A DNA stretch of 64,000 nt from Cedecea neteri (GCF_000757825.1 NZ_CP009451.1:3534001-3598000), one strand, 5' to 3'. Positions 9,189 through 17,910 are shown, numbered from the stretch's first letter. Program-made: numbers and translations. The notes: generated by a model from the letters alone, not told the origin.

Positions 9189-11750
9189 CTACACCAGGCT
9201 CTTCAGCCGGTAAATCCACTCCAGCGCCTGGCGAGGAGAGAGCGAGTCCGGGTCCAGATTTTCCAGCGCTTCAACGGCCGGAGATGTCTCTTCTGCCGCA
9301 ACCAGCAGCGACATTTGCGTGCCGTCTACCTGGCTTGCTGACGCATTGCCGGAAATGCTCTCCAGCTCGCGGAGCTTCTGGCGCGCACGTTTAATCACGT
9401 CTTTTGGCACGCCCGCCAGCGCGGCGACGGCCAGGCCATAGCTCTTGCTGGCCGCACCGTCCTGCACGCTGTGCATAAAGGCGATGGTATCGCCGTGCTC
9501 CACGGCGTCCAGATGGACGTTAGCCACGCCTTCCATTTTTTCCGGCAGCGTGGTCAGCTCGAAGTAGTGGGTAGCGAATAACGTGAGTGACTTGATACGG
9601 TTTGCCAGGCTTTCGGCGCAGGCCCAGGCCAGCGACAGCCCGTCATAGGTCGATGTCCCACGGCCTATCTCATCCATCAGCACCAGACTGTGCTCCGTGG
9701 CGTTGTGCAGAATGTTGGCGGTTTCGGTCATTTCGACCATGAAGGTTGAGCGGCCCGAAGCCAGATCATCAGCGGCGCCCACGCGCGTAAATATGCGGTC
9801 CACAGGCCCAATTTCTGCCTGCTGTGCCGGCACAAAGCTGCCGATATAGGCCAGCAGCGCAATGAGCGCGGTCTGGCGCATATAGGTACTTTTACCGCCC
9901 ATATTTGGGCCGGTAATAATCAGCATTCTGCGCTGAGGAGAAAGGGTCAGTGGGTTAGCGATAAACGGCTCACTGAGCACCTGCTCCACCACCGGATGGC
10001 GACCGCCGACCAGTTTAATACCGGGTTTGTCTGTCAACGTTGGGCAGGTGTAGTTCAGGGTATAAGCACGTTCGGCCAGGTTCACCAGCACGTCCAGCTC
10101 CGCCAGCGCGGTGGCGCTTTTTTGCAGCGCTTCCAGGTGCGGTAGCAGCAAATCAAACAGCTGGTCATAAAGCTGTTTCTCCAGCGCCAGCGCCTTGCCT
10201 TTGGAGGTCAGTACCTTGTCTTCGTACTCTTTCAGCTCGGGAATAATGTAGCGCTCGGCGTTTTTCAGCGTCTGGCGGCGAACATAGTTGATCGGCACCA
10301 GGTGGCTTTGACCGCGGCTGACCTGAATGTAGTAGCCGTGCACGGCGTTAAAACCGACCTTCAGCGTATCCAGGCCCAGGCGCTCGCGCTCGCGAATCTC
10401 CAGGCGATCCAGGTAGTCAGTCGCGCCGTCGGCCAGGGCTCGCCACTCGTCCAGCTCTTCATTGTAGCCCGGTGCGATTACGCCCCCGTCACGCACCAGC
10501 ACCGGCGGTGATTCGATAACCGCGTGTTCCAGTAGCTCACGCAGCTCCACAAATTCGCCCATTTGCTCGCGCAGGGTTTGCACATAGTCGGTGCTAACGT
10601 CAGACAGCGTTTCGCGCAGCGCGGGCAACTGCTGGAAGGCATAGCGCATACGTGCGAGGTCGCGCGGGCGAGCGGTGCGCAGGGCCAGGCGGGCGAGAAT
10701 ACGCTCAAGGTCGCCGACCTGGCGCAGCGTTGGCTGAATTTCCGCGGTACGTTCCTGCAGGGCGGCAATAGTTTGCTGACGTTTGGTAAGCACATCGACG
10801 TTGCGCACCGGCATATGAAGCCAGCGTTTGAGCATACGGCTGCCCATCGGCGTGACGGTGCAGTCCAGCACCGAGGCCAGCGTGTTCTCCACGCCGCCGG
10901 ACAGGTTCTGGGTTATCTCCAGGTTACGTCGGGTGGCGGCATCCATAATGATGCTGTCCTGCTGCCGGTCCATGGTCACGGAGCGAATATGCGGCAGAGA
11001 AGTGCGCTGGGTATCTTTCACGTACTGCAACAGGCACCCGGCGGCGCAAAGCGCATGGTGGGCGTTCTCGACGCCGAAGCCGGTCAAATCACGCGTACCG
11101 AACTGCAAATTCATTTGCTGGCGTGCGGTTTCAATCTCGAATTCCCAAAGCGGGCGGCGGCGCAGGCCGCGGCGGCCATCAATCAGGCTCATCTCCGCGA
11201 AGTTTTCCGCATACAGCAGCTCTGCCGGATTGGTGCGCTGAAGCTCAGCCGCCATGGTTTCGCGGTCTTCTGGCTCAGTAAGGCGGAAGCGCCCGGAACT
11301 GATGTCCAGCGTGGCATAACCAAAGCTTTTGCTGTCCTGCCAGATAGCCGCCAGCAGGTTGTCCTGGCGCTCCTGTAGCAGCGCTTCATCGCTGATGGTG
11401 CCCGGCGTGACGATACGCACAACTTTACGCTCAACCGGCCCTTTAGAGGTAGCCGGGTCGCCAACCTGCTCGCAGATAGCGACTGACTCACCGAGATTGA
11501 CCAGCTTCGCCAGGTAGTTTTCTACCGCGTGATGCGGCACACCGGCCATCGGAATAGGTTCACCCGCGGAAGCACCCCTCTTGGTCAGCGAGATATCCAG
11601 CAGCTGAGAGGCGCGCTTTGCGTCGTCATAGAACAGCTCGTAAAAGTCACCCATACGGTAAAACAGCAGGATGTCAGGGTGCTCGGATTTGAGACGCAGA
11701 TACTGCTGCATCATGGGCGTATGGGCGTCGAAGGTTTCGCTAGTGCTCAT
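9189..11750 (-). CDS. mutS: MutS, DNA mismatch recognition ATPase
   Basis: Recognises mismatches and small loops and starts methyl-directed repair with MutL and MutH. 853 residues, exactly the E. coli length. The mismatch-wedge motif F36-Y-E38 (MGDFYELF), Walker [10 protein letters not shown] near 614-622, Walker [13 protein letters not shown] near 690 and the C-terminal tetramerisation tail are present. The gene converges on rpoS with only 73 bases between the two stop codons. The mutS-rpoS interval is a well known polymorphic hot spot in enterics, and here it is essentially empty. Confidence 0.99.
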   Translation of the reverse strand: MSTSETFDAHTPMMQQYLRLKSEHPDILLFYRMGDFYELFYDDAKRASQLLDISLTKRGASAGEPIPMAGVPHHAVENYLAKLVNLGESVAICEQVGDPATSKGPVERKVVRIVTPGTISDEALLQERQDNLLAAIWQDSKSFGYATLDISSGRFRLTEPEDRETMAAELQRTNPAELLYAENFAEMSLIDGRRGLRRRPLWEFEIETARQQMNLQFGTRDLTGFGVENAHHALCAAGCLLQYVKDTQRTSLPHIRSVTMDRQQDSIIMDAATRRNLEITQNLSGGVENTLASVLDCTVTPMGSRMLKRWLHMPVRNVDVLTKRQQTIAALQERTAEIQPTLRQVGDLERILARLALRTARPRDLARMRYAFQQLPALRETLSDVSTDYVQTLREQMGEFVELRELLEHAVIESPPVLVRDGGVIAPGYNEELDEWRALADGATDYLDRLEIRERERLGLDTLKVGFNAVHGYYIQVSRGQSHLVPINYVRRQTLKNAERYIIPELKEYEDKVLTSKGKALALEKQLYDQLFDLLLPHLEALQKSATALAELDVLVNLAERAYTLNYTCPTLTDKPGIKLVGGRHPVVEQVLSEPFIANPLTLSPQRRMLIITGPNMGGKSTYMRQTALIALLAYIGSFVPAQQAEIGPVDRIFTRVGAADDLASGRSTFMVEMTETANILHNATEHSLVLMDEIGRGTSTYDGLSLAWACAESLANRIKSLTLFATHYFELTTLPEKMEGVANVHLDAVEHGDTIAFMHSVQDGAASKSYGLAVAALAGVPKDVIKRARQKLRELESISGNASASQVDGTQMSLLVAAEETSPAVEALENLDPDSLSPRQALEWIYRLKSLV

Positions 11751-12012
11751 GGCGTGGTGATGTCCATTTCTTTGAATTTTAAGTGGTTAGTGATTTTTTT
11801 GGTTCTCATTGTTGCTCACTAATACGGAATAAACTGTTCAGGGAAATCGTCCCGCAGATGGCCCATGATAACGGAGTATCAGGGGCAGGAAAACAGCGGA
11901 GGTTTGCGTGGATCGGGGCATCGCGTTTAGAAACATATTTTTCTCCGTTCAGCCAGGAACTGAATTTTTTGCCAGCCACTTACCAGAAAACATCCCAACA
12001 TCGGAGATAACC

Positions 12013-12729
12013 ATGTTTTCTGCAGTCGGTCAGTCAAATCGCATTCAGCCCGCCGCCCTTAACGCCAGCGGAAGGATTCATCCTGATATTAACATTAAGC
12101 CGCCGGTGAACGATCCCGTTCAGGCGCTGGCAAACCTGTTCCGCGATAACAAGCTTGCCTATCTGGGCGATGTGCATGGTCAGCTTGCGATCCCTGAGTT
12201 TGTCGGGCATGCCATTCCCGAGTTGAAAAAGGCTGGAGTAGATCTGCTGGCGATAGAGTTTGTGAAGTACAGCGATAACGCCTTGTTTCGCGAAGCGCTG
12301 GCGCATGGCAAAGAGGCGACAAAAAACTTCATCATGAATGCCTGGTCAAAACACGGTGAGGCCTGGGTGGATAAGGTTGCCGGGGCACTTTATGAAGCGC
12401 ACAAAGCCGGCATTTCCGTCGCCGGCATTGACCGGCATATTCCCGGTGCTGCGCCCAAAACGCCGATGGAAGCCATCAAATATATGAACAAGCGGCTGGC
12501 GCTCAATATTGCCTGGAACGCTGCGACAGAAAAGGAAGAGCGTGCCATTGGCGCTCGTAAAACGCTGGTCTGGGGCGGCGGTGGTCATTTTCATCATAGC
12601 CGTGAGCAAGGGCCTAAAGATATGCGCCCTGGCCCCGTGGTTTCCTTCAGTGCGAGCGATAAAGCCCCTGGCTGCTCGCTGAACGATAAGGACGACAACA
12701 GCCACCTGGTGATTAATTTCCCGAAATAA
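12013..12729 (+). CDS. Tiki/TraB/erythromycin-esterase-like (ChaN-like) protein, possible effector or hydrolase
   Basis: Not a gene I can name. The ATG at 12013 follows GGAG seven bases upstream and gives 238 residues with no signal peptide or membrane helix. After about 45 low-complexity residues comes LAYLGDVHGQ (G52, D53, H55), then LLAIEF (E82), VAGIDRH (G138, D140, H142) and LVWGGGGHFHHS (G189-191, H192, H194, H195). This spacing of GxxH, E, GxD and G-G-H motifs is that of the Tiki/TraB/EreA/ChaN superfamily, which also includes a domain of Pasteurella multocida toxin; the usual first-motif Glu is Asp here. The unstructured polar N-terminus is compatible with a secreted effector, but nothing in the window proves secretion. 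It lies alone between mutS and a peroxidase operon and ends in a GC hairpin. Confidence 0.6.
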   Translation: MFSAVGQSNRIQPAALNASGRIHPDINIKPPVNDPVQALANLFRDNKLAYLGDVHGQLAIPEFVGHAIPELKKAGVDLLAIEFVKYSDNALFREALAHGKEATKNFIMNAWSKHGEAWVDKVAGALYEAHKAGISVAGIDRHIPGAAPKTPMEAIKYMNKRLALNIAWNAATEKEERAIGARKTLVWGGGGHFHHSREQGPKDMRPGPVVSFSASDKAPGCSLNDKDDNSHLVINFPK

Positions 12730-12734
12730 AAATA

Positions 12735-12756
12735 GCGGGGAGTCTCAGCTCCCCGC
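12735..12756 (+). terminator. GC-rich hairpin after the ChaN/Tiki-like gene
   Basis: Eight-bp stem GCGGGGAG / CTCCCCGC with loop TCTCAG, six bases after the stop codon. No T-run follows (CGTCGAC), so efficiency is uncertain. Confidence 0.55.
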
Positions 12757-12849
12757 CGTCGACAATTCTATTAAGCTGCTGCGCCGCCCGCTGAGTATTC
12801 ACTTTCCTTTGTTTATTGTTGGAAGGGACGTGAAAAAATTGATAACCGG

Positions 12850-12874
12850 GGAATAAACTTCCATTTCGTTCGTC
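12850..12874 (+). promoter_or_regulatory. Candidate ECF-type promoter of the peroxidase/sigma operon
   Basis: GGAATAA at 12850-12856 and CGTC at 12871-12874 are separated by 14 bases (16 from GGAAT). ECF sigma factors typically use a GGAA-type -35 and a CGTC/CGTT-type -10 at about this distance, and the operon encodes its own ECF sigma. The start site would be near 12881, about 40 bases before the first ATG. Inference from sequence only. Confidence 0.4.
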
Positions 12875-12922
12875 CTATGTGCTCAACAGCCAAATGCCGT
12901 TTCATCATTGTGAGCCGAACCT

Positions 12923-14011
12923 ATGCGAGAATCCCGTCCGTCTTTCTGCGCGTTGTTTAAAAATTTGCGCTATCCGCAGCAATTTTTGCTGCGTGGCGCC
13001 GTGATAGTCGCCATTCCGTTAGCCCTTTGCCTGCTGTTTGCCTGGGCGTGGGGAGCCCTGACGCCGGGGCGTTTATCCCCCGACAAGCTGGTTAATGCGC
13101 TGGAAAAAACGGGAGGGGAGCATCCCGGCTATCGTCGCAATCATGCCAAAGGCGTCTGCGTGGCGGGGTATTTTGACTCCAACGGCAGCGCCAGCGCCCT
13201 GTCAAAAGCAACGGTGTTTCTGCCTGGCAATACGCCAGTTATTGGGCGTCTGGCGATTGCCGGCGGTAACCCCAACGCGCCGGACGGTGCGGTTCCGGTG
13301 CGCAGTATGGCGCTGCAGTTTATCACCCGCGATGGCCAGGAGTGGCGCACGGGGATGAACGCGCTGCCGTTCTTTAGCGTTGCTACACCTCAGGGCTTCT
13401 ACGATCAGCAAATGGCGGGTATTCCCGATCCTAAAACGGGCAAACCCGATCCGGCCAAAATGAAAGCTTTTATCAGCGCTCACCCGGAGGCAAAGCCGTT
13501 TTTTGCGTGGGTGAAGAGCTATGTGCCAACGTCAAGCTGGGCCAGCGACAGCTACAACAGCCTGAATACCTTCTTGTTTACCAATAAAGCAGGGGACGTT
13601 CGCGGCGTGCGCTGGAGTATGCAGGCGCAAACTCCTGGCGTGCCGGTGACGGCGGAAGACAAAGCTAACCCGTTGTTCCTTCAGCAGGACATCAGGCAGC
13701 GCCTGCAGCAGGGGCCGCTAAAATGGGATTTAATTATCAGCGTGGCTGAAAAGGGAGACGCGACCAATGACGCGACAAAAGCCTGGCCCGATAGCCACCA
13801 AAAGCTTAACGCAGGCACGCTGGTGCTGACTTCCGCACAAGATCAGGCCGACGGCGGCTGCCGCGACATTAACTACGATCCGCTGATACTGCCGGATGGC
13901 ATCTCTGGCTCTGACGATCCGCTGCTGAGTGCCCGCTCTGCTGCTTATTCGTCATCCTTCAATCGCCGCACGCATGAAGAAGCTCAGGCAAACAAAGGAG
14001 CAGGATTATGA
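12923..14011 (+). CDS. Membrane-anchored catalase-like peroxidase (SrpA-type)
   Basis: Mini-catalase of the catalase-related peroxidase family; expected to use haem to break down peroxide. 362 residues, shorter than classical catalases. A membrane anchor spans about residues 23-44, so the domain is probably periplasmic. The distal histidine lies in RRNHAKGVCVAGYF (H74) and the proximal haem motif R-x3-Y is RSAAY near 338-342. It overlaps the cytochrome b561 gene by four bases (ATGA), which suggests electron delivery from the quinone pool by that cytochrome. No E. coli K-12 homologue at this locus. First gene of a four-gene unit with an ECF sigma/anti-sigma pair. Confidence 0.85.
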   Translation: MRESRPSFCALFKNLRYPQQFLLRGAVIVAIPLALCLLFAWAWGALTPGRLSPDKLVNALEKTGGEHPGYRRNHAKGVCVAGYFDSNGSASALSKATVFLPGNTPVIGRLAIAGGNPNAPDGAVPVRSMALQFITRDGQEWRTGMNALPFFSVATPQGFYDQQMAGIPDPKTGKPDPAKMKAFISAHPEAKPFFAWVKSYVPTSSWASDSYNSLNTFLFTNKAGDVRGVRWSMQAQTPGVPVTAEDKANPLFLQQDIRQRLQQGPLKWDLIISVAEKGDATNDATKAWPDSHQKLNAGTLVLTSAQDQADGGCRDINYDPLILPDGISGSDDPLLSARSAAYSSSFNRRTHEEAQANKGAGL

Positions 14012-14550
14012 ACAAGGTGACCTATTTTCACCCGCTGCTGCGCGTCGTTCACTGGGCGATGGCGCTGATGATTATGGCGATGTTGTTTATCGGCGTGGGT
14101 ATGGTGTCCACCGTGTCGGGTCTGCACGCGTTTTTATACTCGTTGCACAAACCCCTTGGTGTCGCCATTTTGCTGCTGGTTATCCTGAGGGTGTACCTGC
14201 GTCTGCGCTATAAAACGCCGTCGCTCCCGGCTCATTTACCCGCTTTTCAGATGGTTGCTGCACATTTATCCCACTGGTTGCTGTATTTGCTGATGGCGGC
14301 TCAACCGCTGGTAGGCTGGGCTATGCTTTCTGCTGCGGGCTACCCGGTGACGTTAGGGGCCGGTATAACATTACCGGCGCTGGTGGCTAAAAATATCGAA
14401 CTCTATGCGTTGCTGCGGCCGCTGCACACGGGGCTTGCGCTGCTGCTTTTTGTCACCGTTATCCTGCATCTGACTGCCGCACTGTTCCATGCGCTGCTGC
14501 TGCGTGATGGGGTGTTCAGCAGTATGACGGGCTACAAAGGCCGTGGTTAA
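14008..14550 (+). CDS. Cytochrome b561 family di-haem membrane protein
   Basis: Predicted four-helix inner-membrane haem b protein that passes electrons between quinol and a periplasmic partner. 180 residues. Candidate haem ligands are the histidines in FHPLLRVVHWAM (H8, H15), LHKPLG near 49, AHLSHWLLY near 89 and LHTGL near 141. Helices at about 12-34, 48-67, 90-110 and 145-168. Start overlaps the upstream peroxidase stop. Its place directly after the catalase-like gene supports a shared peroxide-reducing function. Confidence 0.88.
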   Translation: MNKVTYFHPLLRVVHWAMALMIMAMLFIGVGMVSTVSGLHAFLYSLHKPLGVAILLLVILRVYLRLRYKTPSLPAHLPAFQMVAAHLSHWLLYLLMAAQPLVGWAMLSAAGYPVTLGAGITLPALVAKNIELYALLRPLHTGLALLLFVTVILHLTAALFHALLLRDGVFSSMTGYKGRG

Positions 14551-14571
14551 CGTCGCGCAGCGGAGTAAATC

Positions 14572-15084
14572 ATGTCAACACTGAGCGAACAGGAAATACG
14601 GGAAATGCTGCCGCATCTGCAGCGTTTTGCCTTATGGCTCACGCGTAATCCTCATTCCGCAGAGGATTTGGTGCAATCCTGCCTGGAAAAAGCTTTTACG
14701 CGAAAAAAGGATCTGGCCGATCGAGAGAGCCTGCGCAGCTGGCTGTTCTCGATCCTTTATCGGCATTTTATTGATGGTGAACGGCGTAAAAGGCGCTACC
14801 AGCGCATTTTGTCGCTGTTTACCGGTGATGAAAACCAGGTCGCCGCCTCAACGGAAGAGATGCTGATCAATGACGACATGCTCGCTATCTTCAGCCAGCT
14901 CCCGGTTGAGCAGCGCGCGTTGCTGTTACTCATCAGCGTTGAAGGGCTGAGCTATAAAGAGGCGGCGGAGTCGCTGGATATTCCTTTAGGTACCGTGATG
15001 TCACGCTTATCACGTGCCAGAAAACAGCTGCAAAAGTGGGATGAGGATACGTCATCCTCCCCGGCGTTAAGGAGATTAAAATGA
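14572..15084 (+). CDS. ECF-family RNA polymerase sigma factor
   Basis: 170-residue group 4 sigma factor. Region 2 runs from about residue 14 to 72 (QRFALWLTRNPHSAEDLVQ ... SWLFSILYRHFID) and region 4 from about 112 to 160 (LPVEQRALLLLISVEGLSYKEAAESL, IPLGTVMSRLSRARKQL). No region 3, as usual for ECF factors. Overlaps its anti-sigma gene by ATGA. The unit peroxidase/cytochrome b561/sigma/anti-sigma suggests an oxidative-stress regulon, with the upstream genes as likely targets; the stimulus cannot be read from sequence. Confidence 0.92.
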   Translation: MSTLSEQEIREMLPHLQRFALWLTRNPHSAEDLVQSCLEKAFTRKKDLADRESLRSWLFSILYRHFIDGERRKRRYQRILSLFTGDENQVAASTEEMLINDDMLAIFSQLPVEQRALLLLISVEGLSYKEAAESLDIPLGTVMSRLSRARKQLQKWDEDTSSSPALRRLK

Positions 15085-15851
15085 AACCGCTCCTTCCTGA
15101 AGAACAGGATCTCCATGCCTGGGTTGACGGGCAACTAGATGAAGAGCGCAAAAAGTGGGTTGAACACTATTTGCAGCAGCATCCGGAGCTGGCAGCACAG
15201 GTGAGAAAATGGCAGGCGGATGCCCAGCGCCTGCGCCTTTCTGTTGATGAGTATGTGCCCCAGGTTTCTCCTGCCAGCGCGGAGGTGAAGCTGGTTCGCC
15301 AGCGGATCCGCCGCAGCCGTCAGTGGCGTTTTGCCTTTGCCTTTAGCCTGCTTTTTGCCGTGGGTATCGGCGGCGTGACCGGTTGGCAGCTGCATGCCAG
15401 TGAGATTTTGCGGCAAATGCTGCCGATGGAGGATGCCGTGCAGGCCTACCGGCTGGTGAACAACGGCAACGTTAAGGCGCTGGACGTTGTTGCCAGCGAT
15501 CGCGATACGGTAAATGGCTGGATGAGCCGCTACTTTATTGATGGCGCGCAGGCCCCTAACCTGGATAATTACGGTTTTACGCTGGTGGGCGGGCGCTTAA
15601 TGGTTACCGAGCAGGGCCCGGCAGCGCTGGTAATTTACCAGGACGCGCAGGGAACGCGTGTCGCCTGGTATATCCGGCCTTCAGGCTCAATAACCCTGGG
15701 CAAAGGGGAGCGGCAGGCCGATAACCTCAAGGCGCAATACTGGAGCGATCGTCGCTATAACTATGCGATGGTAAGCCCGGCTAACGACAGCCAGACGGCG
15801 GGGCTACAAAAAGCGGTGCAGCAGTATGCAGGCGATGCCAGCTCGATTTAA
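15081..15851 (+). CDS. Anti-sigma factor, single-pass membrane protein
   Basis: Putative inhibitor of the preceding ECF sigma. 256 residues: a cytosolic N-terminus (EEQDLHAWVDGQLDEERK, the short anti-sigma fold common to FecR/ChrR-like regulators but without a cysteine zinc motif), one membrane helix at about 79-101 (RFAFAFSLLFAVGIGGV), and a periplasmic domain of about 150 residues that would be the sensing part. The start overlaps the sigma stop codon. The residue before the helix is basic (RIRRSRQWR), giving an N-in topology. Confidence 0.87.
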   Translation: MKPLLPEEQDLHAWVDGQLDEERKKWVEHYLQQHPELAAQVRKWQADAQRLRLSVDEYVPQVSPASAEVKLVRQRIRRSRQWRFAFAFSLLFAVGIGGVTGWQLHASEILRQMLPMEDAVQAYRLVNNGNVKALDVVASDRDTVNGWMSRYFIDGAQAPNLDNYGFTLVGGRLMVTEQGPAALVIYQDAQGTRVAWYIRPSGSITLGKGERQADNLKAQYWSDRRYNYAMVSPANDSQTAGLQKAVQQYAGDASSI

Positions 15852-15910
15852 TACAGCTGCCTGTTTATTCGCCAATACCAGAAAAAATATACCATTTTTG
15901 CCGGAAGGAC

Positions 15911-15977
15911 TTATCCTGAATGGAGTGAAGCGGCGCCCGGACTCCCCGACGCTGCTTCTGTCATTCCTGAAGGATAA
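15911..15977 (+). promoter_or_regulatory. terC leader that pairs with its Shine-Dalgarno sequence
   Basis: TTATCCT at 15911-15917 is a perfect complement of AGGATAA at 15971-15977, which contains the ribosome binding site (AAGGA, 15970-15974) of terC. Between them GAAGC 15927-15931 can pair with GCTTC 15954-15958. The leader could therefore hide the ribosome binding site. It lacks the conserved loop sequences of the yybP-ykoY manganese riboswitch found before many terC/alx genes. Confidence 0.4.
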
Positions 15978-15980
15978 AAC

Positions 15981-17021
15981 ATGGTATCTACACATATTGG
16001 CTTCCCGACCGAAACGGTGGCGGTGTTTCTTGCGCTCTCGGTGGGTGCCATTTTCATCGACCTCTTTATGCACCGCAAAGACGAGCCCATCTCGCTGAAA
16101 AGTGCCGCATTGTGGTCGGTGTTCTGGGTTGCAGTGGCAATGCTTTTTGCCGGTTTTTTATATCTTCATCACGGGGCGGAAGTCGCCAGCCTGTTTGTCA
16201 CCGGCTACGCGCTTGAGAAGGTGCTTTCGGTTGATAACCTGTTTGTGATGATGGCGATTTTTGCCTGGTTCGGCATTCCGGATCGCTATCGGCACCGCGT
16301 GCTGTACTGGGGCGTTATCGGGGCGATCGTTTTCAGGGGCATTTTTGTTGCCATCGGCACCGGGCTGCTATCTCTTGGGCCCTATGTTGAAATCGTCTTT
16401 GCGCTGATTGTCGCCTGGACGGCGGTGATGATGCTGAAGGGCGACGGCGGGGAAGAAGAGGTTGAGGACTATTCTCAGCATCTGGCTTATCGGCTGGTAA
16501 AGCGCTTTTTCCCTATCTGGCCAAAGCTTGCCGGGCGCAAGTTTCTGCTTAGCCAGGCCGAAGTCGACCGGGAGCTGGAGAAGCCAGAAAACCAGGCCAT
16601 CACCGTTGGGCGAGTCAAAAAAGCCGCGCTTTATGCTACGCCTCTGATGCTGTGCGTGGCGGTGGTTGAGCTTTCTGACGTGATGTTTGCTTTTGATTCC
16701 GTCCCTGCCATTATTGCCGTCAGCCGTGAACCGCTTATCGTCTACAGCGCAATGATGTTCGCGATACTTGGCCTGCGTACTCTCTATTTCGTACTGGAAG
16801 CGTTAAAACAGTATCTCGTTCACCTGGAAAAAGCCGTGGTGGTGCTGCTGTTCTTTATCGCCGTTAAACTTGGGCTTAATGCCAGCGAACACATCTGGCA
16901 TCATGGTTACAGCATTTCGGCCACCGCCAGCCTGTACGTTGTGCTGGGCGTGCTGGCCGTGGGCATCATCCTTAGCGTGATGTTCCCGGCAAAAGCTGAA
17001 TCAAGCGACAGTAAGAACTAA
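15981..17021 (+). CDS. terC: TerC-family integral membrane protein (orphan TerC)
   Basis: 346-residue multi-helix membrane protein almost collinear with the TerC of plasmid tellurite-resistance operons (starts MVSTHIGFPTETV; contains GYALEKVLSVDNLFVMMAIF and VELSDVMFAFDSVPAII, whose acidic residues in helices are the family hallmark). TerC/Alx proteins are linked to metal ion export or metal loading of exported proteins. None of terZABDE lies nearby, so this copy is unlikely to give tellurite resistance alone. A structured leader covers its ribosome binding site (15911-15977) and an 11-bp hairpin follows. Confidence 0.9.
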   Translation: MVSTHIGFPTETVAVFLALSVGAIFIDLFMHRKDEPISLKSAALWSVFWVAVAMLFAGFLYLHHGAEVASLFVTGYALEKVLSVDNLFVMMAIFAWFGIPDRYRHRVLYWGVIGAIVFRGIFVAIGTGLLSLGPYVEIVFALIVAWTAVMMLKGDGGEEEVEDYSQHLAYRLVKRFFPIWPKLAGRKFLLSQAEVDRELEKPENQAITVGRVKKAALYATPLMLCVAVVELSDVMFAFDSVPAIIAVSREPLIVYSAMMFAILGLRTLYFVLEALKQYLVHLEKAVVVLLFFIAVKLGLNASEHIWHHGYSISATASLYVVLGVLAVGIILSVMFPAKAESSDSKN

Positions 17022-17029
17022 GCAATTGA

Positions 17030-17055
17030 AGGACGCCTTCAGGCGAAGGCGTCCT
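17030..17055 (+). terminator. Hairpin between convergent terC and HAD gene
   Basis: Eleven-bp perfect stem AGGACGCCTTC / GAAGGCGTCCT with loop AGGC between the terC stop (17021) and the HAD-gene stop (17067). No marked T-run; likely a bidirectional or Rho-assisted end. Confidence 0.6.
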
Positions 17056-17066
17056 GATGACGCGAC

Positions 17067-17738
17067 TCAGAGATGTTTGTCGAGGCGCAATCTTTCGATA
17101 GGTGAGCGGCGGCGAGGCCTGGAGCGATGGAAATAGCGCCAGTGGTAATCCCTTGCGGCGGTCAGCAGCTCATAGTCCCCTCGTGAATCTCCCCATGCGC
17201 GCAAATGAAGCTGATTCAGCGGGCCATAGACCTGCTCCAGACGCTGAATTTTCTGGTCGCAGCGGCAGTTATGGCCGTTAATGCGGCCGGTCAGCATGCC
17301 ATCAATCACTTCAAGCTGAGTACCAATAAGCTTAACGCCAAGGCGTTCGGCGAACGGTTGCAGCACGATAGCCGGAGACGCAGAACACAGCGTCACTTCG
17401 GCACCAGAACGCAGCTCGGCGGCGACCGCCATAAGCCCGCGCGGACGCATCATTTTTTCGAAGTTTTTCGCGCAATAAACTTCGGCTTTCTCTTTAACCC
17501 ACTGCTCGTTGACGCCGGTTAAGAAGGTTGAGATCAGCACTTCTTTTAATTCATCTCGGGTCAGCTTCCGGCGCAGGCATTTGAGCGTCGGTAATACCAT
17601 GCGCATCATTTTGCGTGCAAAGGTTCTGCGCCCAAACGCAAACCGCAGGAACGGGACAAAGCTATCGCTATGGGTTAGCGTGCCGTCGAAATCAAAGACC
17701 GACAGTACGCCAGGCGAAGGATCATTCATAACAACCAT
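17067..17738 (-). CDS. HAD-superfamily subfamily IB phosphatase
   Basis: 223-residue cytosolic hydrolase resembling SerB/CicA/PgpC-type phosphatases. Motif I is FDFDGTLTHSD (about residues 15-25, nucleophile and acid/base Asp), motif II the serine in TLCSASPA near 119, motif III K in CRCDQKIQRL, motif IV GDSRGDYELL near 183-192. An alternative ATG lies three codons in. The C-terminal tail is very basic (RSRPRRRSPIER). Substrate unknown: phosphoserine, phosphatidylglycerophosphate and other phosphates are all possible. It is divergent from the trpS2 leader. Confidence 0.82.
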   Translation of the reverse strand: MVVMNDPSPGVLSVFDFDGTLTHSDSFVPFLRFAFGRRTFARKMMRMVLPTLKCLRRKLTRDELKEVLISTFLTGVNEQWVKEKAEVYCAKNFEKMMRPRGLMAVAAELRSGAEVTLCSASPAIVLQPFAERLGVKLIGTQLEVIDGMLTGRINGHNCRCDQKIQRLEQVYGPLNQLHLRAWGDSRGDYELLTAARDYHWRYFHRSRPRRRSPIERLRLDKHL

Positions 17739-17856
17739 AGTTTCCCAAATTTCCCTTTTATCTGTACGTCGCGAGGGGATCTTGCGAACGATAGTGAAAT
17801 TATAAACTTTTAAATCCCGCTACGGAAACCGTCGCGAAATGTGATAGGGTAGCGCA

Positions 17857-17910
17857 ATGAACAGAAAACACACCGCCTTTATCGTTACCCGTTGGTGGCT
17901 GTCTCTTTAG
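17857..17910 (+). CDS. Tryptophan-rich leader peptide of trpS2
   Basis: Seventeen-codon open reading frame MNRKHTAFIVTRWWLSL ending in TAG, too short for ordinary gene calls. It carries two consecutive UGG codons at 17893-17898, the hallmark of ribosome-mediated tryptophan attenuation, and is preceded by AGGG 8 bases upstream of ATG. Its stop codon lies inside segment 2 of the attenuator, so a ribosome that reaches the stop masks segment 2, while a ribosome stalled at the Trp codons leaves it free. No clear promoter is visible; TTGCGA 17782 and TAAACT 17803 form a weak match. Confidence 0.85.
   Translation: MNRKHTAFIVTRWWLSL

Noticed and set aside
15852..15980. yybP-ykoY manganese riboswitch before terC
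   Set aside because: The conserved loop sequences of that riboswitch were not found; only a ribosome-binding-site pairing is supported.
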